From positions 2,852,001 to 2,916,000 of the forward strand of contig JAHRBC010000007.1 of the NCBI GenBank assembly GCA_022702545.1: DNA of 64,000 bases, in the 5' to 3' direction. This DNA is from Phycomyces nitens (lineage: Eukaryota > Mucoromycota > Mucoromycetes > Mucorales > Phycomycetaceae). The notes beneath the pieces are model-generated. The model was not told where the DNA came from. It saw only the letters and a program-made list of their open reading frames with translations, and did not search any database. This document shows, piece by piece, positions 22,301 through 30,392 of the stretch (positions within the stretch are counted from its first letter, which is position 1; every line of letters starts with the position of its first letter). The translations under genes and the position numbers were made by a program.

Positions 22301-23370
22301 GACCAACACCAATCGCAAAGGCAGAAAGTCAAAGAGAGGGGTTAAGAGTGGAACAGGACGGCTGAGAATCCTCCAAGAGCTATTCGATGAAAGCCAAAAA
22401 AAAGAAATCAAAAAAAAAGAAAAAATCAAAAAAGAAGAAGAGGAGCTTAACAAGAAGAAAAGACAGTTGGAGATTGAAGAAAGACATGTCAACCTCGAAC
22501 AAAAAAAAAGAAAGTTGACATTGCTTGTACGTGCTGTTGATGGTAGCTTCTCTTATCCTGACAAAAGCACCATTGAAGCCAAAAAGGATATACCAAGCGC
22601 CGCAGGAGATTTATCTCATCGCTCCTCTGCATATGATAGGTATGTATAGACTAAAAACAGTGCTTATAAACAACTAAATATTGGGCCTATTTTCACTTAG
22701 TTTACAAACATATCGCAATGCAAAGAAAGATACTCCTTTCCAATGGATACACACGCAGTCAACTAGAAATGCAATTGCTGCCATTCATAGTGTTGGTGCT
22801 GATGGTAACTGTGGCTTTCGAGCTGTCAGTTTTGGTGTACACAAGGACCAATGCAAATGGATGGATGTAAAAGGTGATATGCTAAAGATGTATATGAGAT
22901 ACAAAGACACTCTATACAAAGCAATTGGCACAGATGCTGTAGTCCAGTATGAAGAGGAGAGAATGATCAACAGACTACAATCTAGCAAATCGCCTTGTTT
23001 GGGACAAACGGATCTATCCTTGTGGTTCAGCACCTTTATCTGCCCTCAAATTGTTGCTGACACATACCAAAGACCTGTCATCATCTACACGTACTCTGAA
23101 CATTCTGTCAGAATCACGGGCAAACTGAATGCATACCATGAATCTCAGGTTTATTGGCCACTCATCCACATGGAATTAACATCTGCAGACAATCCGATCA
23201 CACTCCTTCTTTCGTTTTCACACTTTTACTACGTTGAATTTCAGCGTACTCCTACAGGCCGAATGAAGAAATTCGATAAGCCAACTCTCAACTTTGACCA
23301 TGTTCGAATTAGAGAGGCATTCCCTCAGACATGCAACAGTGTCGACTACTCGGTCCTTTTTAAGAGTTAA
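19397..23370 (+). CDS. MULE transposase with N-terminal FAR1 domain and C-terminal OTU domain
   Basis: Nine exons (19397-19888, 19941-20698, 20752-20938, 20992-21292, 21362-21436, 21763-21849, 21918-22025, 22108-22639, 22701-23370) give 1070 codons including TAA. Exon 1 encodes a FAR1-type DNA-binding domain (CPASFN ... HNHPIS). Exons 2-3 encode the MULE catalytic core, with Asp in TIDATYKTN, Asp in FVTDNEQ, HLLCSWHLW and Glu in SGRAESFH. Exon 4 has a SWIM-like CKCW...PCPC cluster. Acidic exons and a Lys/Glu-rich coiled coil follow. The last exon holds an OTU cysteine protease, with GADGNCGFRAVS (catalytic Asp/Cys) and FSHFYYVEF (catalytic His). All joins are phase-consistent. The weakest is the exon 4 donor GTTTGT; the stronger-looking donor at 21321 would give an early stop. 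Confidence 0.75.
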
Positions 23371-23419
23371 AAAAAATATATTATATCAATTACAGTACTA
23401 AAATTCACTTTTACAAAGA

Positions 23420-23657
23420 AAAGTCTACATTAGTTTTTTTTGATATCCTTGTGGTGGGAGTGTATTGAGGGAGTGTATGAAGAAGACATTCACTTTACAA
23501 AAAAAAGTCTACGTCACACTTTTCCATTATCTTTTGGTGGGAGTGTATTGAGGGAGTGTATGAAGAACTAATTACAATCCTCACAAAAAGCCTACGTCAG
23601 ACTTTTTTGGTTTTTTGACGGGCGGAGTGTAATAAGGGAGTGTATCAAGAATCTCCC
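23420..23657 (-). repeat. Right terminal inverted repeat of the MULE, three subrepeats
   Basis: Three subrepeats, read inward from 23657 on the minus strand, each contain TACACTCCC units followed by a GACGTAG(A/G)CTT-type motif; the innermost is degenerate (TAATGTAGAC). They mirror the two subrepeats of the left end. Confidence 0.8.
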
Positions 23658-26392
23658 TATAATTATTAGACAATCGTCTTACCATAGAAAATCAACTTTG
23701 GCATATTCAAATCATATGATTCAAAACTGATTCGAATCTCATTGTAGCAAACAGAGTAATCAGCTCATTAGAAAAGAAAAGTGTATATCTTACAGAGATT
23801 GCCAAGTGTAAAAAGGACAAACCGTATTGTAATATAGCCGTAAAAAGTTTTCGCTCTTTTGTTTCTGGGGGAAAAAAGAGCGAGCTGCATTTCATTCCTA
23901 AATCAAAGGTAATCGAGCTAAAGATGGTTCAATCGGGATGTCAATCAGGTGTTTATAACCGTGCCGATCTTACATGAAGGAGGCTCATTTGGTTTTAATT
24001 CAAAGAGTCATTGCAAAGACAAGACAAGAGAAGCAAAAAGAAAAAGAAAAAAGAAAGCACACTAAGCATATGCTAAAAATGCAACGGGGCCAATAAGAGT
24101 TGCCTAAAAGAACAATCTTAAACCCTTGTTTTATTGCTTAGCACTTACACAATACTCGTTTTTGGCGGTATAGAGCTATATTAAAGAGTAGAAATATTAT
24201 ATTGGCATTAGATTAGCAATAGATGATCAACAAAGCAATCACCCGTTGCACATCTGTCATGATTGCTAATCTGACGCCATCACCAAGTTGCAACATCTCA
24301 TCTTCAAAAAGAAAAGAACGACTTGCACTTTGCTGCTATATTGTGATAAATAATATTGTATTAACTATAATGTGTATTCAAAACATATATTAAAGAGTCA
24401 ACTTACTTTATTATTCTCTATTATTTATTTATGAGCTTGGTTATTGATTGTAAAGCCTTTTCCAAGTCTTTTGGTGCACAGCATTCTATAATATTTATAT
24501 TGATTCTGTGATAGACCATTATATTATTTTATGGCCATAGGATAGTGTTCTCGTCAATTAAATAGTGTTTGATAATATAAGACCATGCTTTTAGTTGATG
24601 CCGCGATTCATAGTCAAAGGATGGTTTGAGAAAAATATTAACAAAAACAAAGGTTATTCTCTAGGGTTCTCTTGTGCCGTATTTTTTGATCTTAATGATA
24701 AAGCATATTATGTAAATGAAGTTTACTCTTTTCTTTGAGACCACCACCTGTATCAATTGCTAACTTACCAAGCTAATCAAGGTATTTGTCCAATAGATCC
24801 CTTTTTATACCAAATATCCATTTATAATAAATGAAAAATATATACAAACCAAACACTTTAACAAACTATTGACTTTTGAATGTCCCTTTGGGTTGATCAA
24901 TCTTCATTTGACTGCAAAGGTTTTTGGTAAAAATATTAATAAAATAGCTTGCTGTCCGATACTTGCCAAGCATGGATAATAACCATATCCTTTACATTGT
25001 GAACAAAGGAATGGCCCTTGTATCTTAATATAACTTTTGCGTTGCCAGATAAAATAAAAACACAAGTTAAATCATAGTATAGTATTTTATTGTTGTTACA
25101 ATCGATTATTACCTTTTCCATAAGATACACTTTAAGAATCTGCGCAACTTACTTTCCCAACAAGTTTATAGCAAGACTATATCTCGGTCTCTTATAAACT
25201 ATTCAAAATTACCTGACACACCTTTTTTCATATAATAAATCGCCGAGGCCCATTACAAAGCTGTTCCACTCAATTCATAGAGAGAATTATAAGTAAACTG
25301 GATAAGCTCATTAGATACTTTGAAATTCGCGGCTATATCAATATAGCAATGAGTATGTATCATAATATTAAACTTTTGTAACCACATACATATACTAAAG
25401 CTCGTTTTTGGGATATTTTCAATGGGAGAAGTGGTGACCAACTGTGTAAGCTTTTCAGTCAATTTTTCTATTTAAATATTAATGTTATACATGGCATAAG
25501 AATAGTATAAATGAAGTTCTGTTTAGTTATTACCTGTGACATACTGATTTGAATGCTATGGAGGTTAATTTTTCCACTGTCATTGTTAATGTCCATCATT
25601 GGACGGATTCAACTTTGCATTCTTCATTTAAATACCCAATCGGCAAGATTAGCACCAACAATCACCACCCAACACCCCCTTGTCCTTGTAGAAAATAAAT
25701 ATAGTATTAGTAAAAACACAAAGTAAGAATCACTTGCTATTTGTACATGCTTACCTAGTAATCACAATATAACTAATGAAAACCAGCTCATTAGTATTGT
25801 TCATCTCTACTTTTAGTATAGAGATTAAGACTCTAGTCAATACTTTGTTACTTTAGAAAAAACTCATGAAGGAGCACGGCATTGCAAACGATGACTTGTA
25901 TGTAGCAGAAATAAAGTAGCAGCCCGTACTTTGTACAACGGGCTATATACTACAACCGACATTTGCAGTTGTTAATGTAGATGACGTCCAACATCAACGA
26001 CTCAATCAATACCTACCAGACGGAAATAATTCTATTTTATTGCACTGTACTACATATTCAAGAATAATTGACGCGTCACCATGAGTAGCCTCTCTATTCT
26101 ATAATTCATTCTTTATAATGCCCTCTCTATACTTCTTTATATTATTATACGGACACCAAATAAAATAAAGCAGCTAATAATGTCAAAAACAAAAATTCGG
26201 TTTCAAAAAACGGTAGTTATGTTACCGTTTCGTTCACACAGGACAAAAATTATTTTTCTCAAGAATGCGCAACATCTTCAACACCAAATAAAATGCTCAT
26301 TTCGATAAACAACGTTACCTAAAATTTTACGAGCCCTTTCTATGGTACTACAACTACCTCATTGCCAGAGGAAAAGAGATTCCATGCGACTT
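23658..26392. other. Long AT-rich region without a recognised gene
   Basis: No open frame carries a known motif, and no tRNA or rRNA is seen. The stretch 23760-23935 has a Lys/Cys-rich open reading on the plus strand (ending near KSKV) with no recognisable family; it may be a decayed fragment. A short palindrome, AACGGTAGTTATGTTACCG, at 26214-26232 is related to the foldback array at 18313. Confidence 0.5.
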
Positions 26393-26910
26393 TTATGAAT
26401 CGGGATCGATGACATTACCTTTCAACCACAATCTGCGGAGAAAAAGCAGTCTAAAATCAGAAAAAACGGCAGTTATGTTACCGTTTCGGTAGCTGTTCCC
26501 ACTCCTCTCGCCGTAGTGCAAGCCAAGCTTTGTTGGGATGCTTGCACTGATTCCAGACAAGCTCTCATGACAATGCTTGTCAAATACAGGTTTGAACTCA
26601 TCAAAGAGGGCATTCTTCTTCTGCTTGATCCCGTTCATTGTGAGAGGTGCCAATATATTTGCACTTGTCTTGTTGACAGCATCCAAGACCTTGTTCTATG
26701 CCATGGTCATCTGCCCATGAGGCACAGAGAAAGGATGGAAATTATGGTATGCCTCCATAAGAGCCAACTTTCTTTCCTCATCCCATGATCCACGAGATTT
26801 ATCTTTAGACAATATAGTATTTTGTAAGTACTTGTATTTTATATTATAAATGTCATATTACTTTGTTTCTTAAATGGGGCTGATGATGATGGAGATGTAG
26901 TACGCTTCAT
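26393..26910 (-). pseudogene. Decayed SANT/Myb-like DNA-binding protein
   Basis: Exon 1 (26910-26862) reads MKRTTSPSSS. Exon 2 starts at 26802 and reads into a SANT/Myb-like helix set: SRGSWDEERKLALMEAYHNF, then NKVLDAVNKTSAN and NGIKQKKNALFDEFKPVF. At 26698-26696 TAG stands where such domains have a conserved Trp, so the frame is interrupted once; beyond it the frame stays open to 26393. The 3' part passes through a palindrome (26465-26487) related to the foldback repeats, so the original end was probably lost. It may be the second gene of a Harbinger-like transposon, which is inference only. Confidence 0.5.
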
Positions 26911-27254
26911 TTTTTGAGGATAAAAAAGTAGAAGAAGAAGATAGTTTAACTAGATTATATTTAAAATATGTTTTATTTTCTTACAAAAATTTGGTCTGAA
27001 AATATTGTAAAATCATGTAAATTTACAAGGATTCTTTCATAACTAGGATCCAAATTTTCATAGGACTTTAAAAATTAAGTGATGTCTCACATTTAACAGC
27101 CGATTTAATCACAGACCCTTAAAATTTATAAATTTTCATAAGATATTCCCTTCTCTAATAATATATAATAATCAATTATGTGTATGATGATCTGTGTATT
27201 GGATAATCTCATAAAGGCAGATCCGTTTGACTGGAATAGCTGAGGATATTATTT
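26911..27254. other. AT-rich stretch, nothing recognised
   Basis: No coding potential beyond short frames. It lies between the SANT pseudogene and the truncated 3' end of the old Ty3/gypsy element. Confidence 0.5.
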
Positions 27255-27805
27255 TATCCTTCAGTCTTATTCTCAGATTCAGTAGTGATCAATACTCATT
27301 TACAACAATTGGTTTCCTTTTTGTGAACATGGCAATACGGCAATGTCTGCTGCCCACACCTCCCCTGGCTTGTGCACTATGATACTTTGCAGCTTTCCAA
27401 ATTTATGGGTTGGGTGTTTGTGGCAAATGCATACTTCACAATTTTGGACAAAATTGATAACATCGTCATTGATATTTGGCCACCATCCGTGTCATCTTGC
27501 CTTGTCAATCATTTTGTTGTGACCAAAGTGGCCTGCAGTGGGGTGAGAGTGGATAGACTCTAAATAAGCTGTACGCAAACCTTTGGGCACAACTACCACT
27601 GGATTTTTGGGGTCATGACACAGGATTCCTTCTTGCATTACAAACTTAGGGTCTTTGCTGTGTCAAATTTCTGATATCTTGGGGTCACATTGTTGCTCTT
27701 CACAGAGTGACTGAATAGTTACATTTTGGCTATTCATTGATGTTTTCTCATTCTCAGTCTTGTCTAAACACACTCGACTCAGGGTATCCGCATCCTTGTT
27801 GTCAA
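27255..27805 (-). pseudogene. Integrase part of the old Ty3/gypsy element
   Basis: Starting at 27805 the reading gives NKDADTLSRV, the RNase H to integrase connection. It then gives an H2C2 zinc motif (HPTAGHFGHNK ... CEVC) with ARxHGWWPN between, and PGEVWAADIAV at the start of the catalytic core. TGA codons interrupt it at 27665-27663 and 27494-27492. In the second case related elements have Arg before the GWWP-type motif. A TAA follows at 27302-27300. The catalytic core is lost. Confidence 0.75.
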
Positions 27806-28083
27806 TGTGGTATACACACCACAGCTGAGTGAAATACAGACTCCACAACCGATCTCCGGTTCCTCTTTGCTAATGACCCTGGCAGGTTAACATCTCAGGA
27901 GCAGTTACACACCAGGCACACGTACACTTCACACTTCAACAGTTATAACCGACCATTACACAATAGACGTTACATTAAAAGGGAATTAGAATAATAAGTA
28001 TATAAACCACCATAATATTCTTTCTTTAATAAACAGCACTCTCACAGTATCTACTAGTTCCCTAAAAACCCTAATCTACCTCA
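27806..28083 (+). mobile_element. Solo LTR of the chromodomain Ty3/gypsy family
   Basis: The 278-base LTR begins TGTGGTATACACACCACAGC and ends CTACCTCA. It is flanked on both sides by GTCAA (27801-27805 and 28084-28088), a perfect 5-base target duplication. It is clearly related to the 286-base LTRs of the full element at 29044-33600 but differs at many positions, so it is an older insertion reduced by LTR-LTR recombination. It interrupts the minus-strand element between RNase H and integrase. Confidence 0.93.
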
Positions 28084-28088
28084 GTCAA

Positions 28089-29038
28089 TTCCTCAGTGGT
28101 GTTGGATGGTAAACTCATAGTTAAATGTCTCTACTATCCATCGGGCGATTCGACCTCGTGGCTGTTTAGTAGATAGTATCAATTTCAAAGCTGCATGGTC
28201 TGTGTAGACTGTTAACACGGCACTGTGGATATAACAATGAAAATACTGGAGAGACCATACAACTGCTAAACATTCCCGCTCGGTGGTACTATAGTTCTTT
28301 TCCGCTGGGGACAATGACCTACTAGCAAACGCGACTGGTCATGTGTCTTGCACTAAGGCTGCACCTAGTCCTGTATTGCTGGCATCCATATGTAAGTCAT
28401 ATGGTAAGTTCAGGTTTGGGTATGCCAGTTGTGGTAGCTGTGCTAATTTGGTCTTCAATGTTGTAAAAGTGTCTTTCTCCACTTTTTTCCATGTCCAGTC
28501 AGTGTCCTTTCGTAATAACTTGTACAGGGGGGTGGCAATCTCAGAAAGGTTCTTGAGAAAGTGATTGTAAAAATTACAGATTCCAAGAAACTGTTGCAAT
28601 TCATTTATTGTTGTAGGAGTTGGCCATTCGACTATTTTTGCTGTCTTGGAGGGATCTGGGCGTATTCCATTATCTGATACCAGAAATCCAAGGAACTTCA
28701 CTTCTTTCACAAGGAACTTGCATTTCTTCAAACCAATCTTGAGGTTCCACTTCTCTAAATTTGCAATGACTTCTGTAAGGTGTTTGAGGTGTATTTCTTT
28801 GGTTGCAGAGTAAATCAATACATCATTGATGTACACTGTGACAAATGGAAAATGTCTAATCGTTTGTTGCATAAATCTTTGAAAAGTAGCTACACCATTT
28901 GTCACTCCAAACGGCATGACTTTAAATTCGAAAAGTCCTTCTTCAGTTGAGAATGCTGTCTTGCATATGTCTACTGGGTCCACTGGTATTTGCCAATACC
29001 CAGATTTTAAATCAATTGGCAAGAATATTCTTGCAAAG
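28089..29038 (-). pseudogene. Reverse transcriptase and RNase H of the old Ty3/gypsy element
   Basis: The reading from 29038 contains PIDLKSGYWQIPVDP, VMPFGVTNGVATFQRFM and the palm motif YINDVLIYS, where the usual YVDD/YIDD Asp is Asn (28827-28825). It continues through KKCKFLV, WPTPTTINELQQFLG and the RNase H start DLHMDASNTGLGAAL. TGA codons occur at 28341-28339 (before PVAFASRSLS, where relatives have Arg) and 28095-28093 (in IQHH*GID). RNase H continues with ERECLAVVW and YTDHAAL. The enzyme would be inactive. Confidence 0.85.
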
Positions 29039-29043
29039 GTTAG

Positions 29044-29329
29044 TGTGGTATACACACCACAGTTGAGTGAAATACAGACTCCACAACCGATCTCTGGTTA
29101 CTACTTGCTAATGACCCTGGCAAGTTAACATCTCAGGAGCAGTTACACACCAGGCACATGTACACTTCACACTGCTACAGTGATAACCAACCATTACACG
29201 ACGGGGACTTTAATTACAAGGGAATTTGAATAATAGTATATAAGCAATAATAATATTCTTTCTTCAATAAACAACACTCTCACAGTATTCTTATTTCCCT
29301 TAAGAGATACTAACAAACCATATACCTCA
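29044..29329 (+). repeat. 5' LTR of young Ty3/gypsy element
   Basis: A TATATAAG box lies at 29237-29244 and a CTCACAGTA start-like sequence near 29279-29287. The LTR is followed at 29335-29342 by TACTGTGA, the reverse complement of that start-like sequence. Confidence 0.95.
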
Positions 29330-29379
29330 TTTTTTACTGTGAATTGTATTTCTCTATTATATTTACTTTTCAACAAATG

Positions 29380-29540
29380 TCAAACAATATTACAAGCACC
29401 TCATTGGCCAGTTCCAAGGACAACCAGCGAAACATAAGTGCAGACGGAAACAGCCTCATCAGGGAAGACCATGTCATGCTAGAACTACTAGAGAAGAACA
29501 GTGACGATCATCAAGTCGACATCTTGGCCTTAGGATGACA
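29380..29540 (+). pseudogene. Residual leader/gag remnant of young Ty3/gypsy element
   Basis: A short open reading (MSNNITSTS ... VDILALG) ends at a stop near 29538. The next 200 bases switch frame between short readings. No capsid region is seen and no clear zinc knuckle, although a Cys/His-rich string (CCEN ... GHECQKCH) directly precedes the protease reading at about 29746-29810. The gag gene is therefore largely deleted or very reduced. Confidence 0.5.
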
Positions 29541-29753
29541 GATGAACACGGAACAAAAGAAGGTACCAAGATTCTCATCCAAAGTCATGGCTGAACCCAA
29601 CATCTCGATGGCAATGCGTAATGAGGCAAACCAGACCATCAGCATCAAGAAGAATTGGCCATCATTCCTGGCAACTCAAGAAACCCCGGACTAAGCTTCG
29701 ACAAAGGAAAGTATGGAAAATGAACGTATCTCTATCACTGTTGCGAAAATGTT

Positions 29754-30293
29754 CCATATGTCTCAGGACATGAATGCCAGAAATGCCATGAATACCAGGA
29801 GGCAAAAAAGAAAGCCTCAATTCTAGAAAATCGCAGCATAAGGTTTTTCAACCGTGTCAGTACTGTGAGCAACAGAATGGAGGTGGACTTGAGCCAACTG
29901 AATATACGTGAGCAAGGCAATTGTCAGAACAAGTTCAAGATGTCACCTATTCCGCGTGGCTCACTCTATGTTCCTATAATTGTCCAGAGTAACCGTGTGT
30001 GGGCACTGGTGGATTCAGGTGCGAATGCCTTGTTTCTTTCTCCAAAACTTGCTTCTTCACTTTCTCTGCCCATTATCAAAAGTTACTTAGACAAACAAAA
30101 TATTTATTTGGCATCTGAGAACAATGTAGCAGAACATTTAGGCACAGTAGAGAACGTAGAGCTAGTATACAAAAAACAAAAACTAGAGCACACTTTTGTC
30201 ATCATGAGTTTAGCCATGGACACTCATATGAGCATCGGCACAGACTTGATGCCCAGACTGGGTATGGCTATAACTAACTTGGCGACATCTTAG
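29754..30293 (+). CDS. Aspartic protease region of young Ty3/gypsy element
   Basis: The reading contains a retropepsin site, VWALVDSGANALFLS (DSG triad), then hydrophobic strands and SIGTDLMPRLGM. It ends at TAG 30291-30293. The following polymerase reading is in the same frame and stays open on both sides of that TAG, so PR and Pol are separated by a single stop. This may be a mutation or a programmed read-through site. The upstream start is unclear; an in-frame GTG at 29865 or an upstream gag fusion are possible. Confidence 0.65.
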   Translation, partial: PYVSGHECQKCHEYQEAKKKASILENRSIRFFNRVSTVSNRMEVDLSQLNIREQGNCQNKFKMSPIPRGSLYVPIIVQSNRVWALVDSGANALFLSPKLASSLSLPIIKSYLDKQNIYLASENNVAEHLGTVENVELVYKKQKLEHTFVIMSLAMDTHMSIGTDLMPRLGMAITNLATS

Positions 30294-30392
30294 GAGGATC
30301 AACAGACAGATCCACCAAGAAGTACCATCCCTAATTATGTACCAGAACCAAATAATTCACCTGCGGGTACATGTGAAGAACAAGAACAATTT

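Larger units (their letters stand above)
19167..23657. mobile_element. Complete Mutator-like element (MULE) with subrepeated termini
   Basis: The element spans 4491 bases. Its left end GGGGAATTCTTGATACACTCCC and right end (minus strand) GGGAGATTCTTGATACACTCCC differ at two of 22 positions. TATAATTA occurs at 19159-19166 and 23658-23665, a perfect 8-base target duplication, within the 8-11 range typical of MULEs. The single gene inside encodes a FAR1/MULE transposase joined to an OTU domain. The gene appears uninterrupted, so this copy could be recent. Confidence 0.93.
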
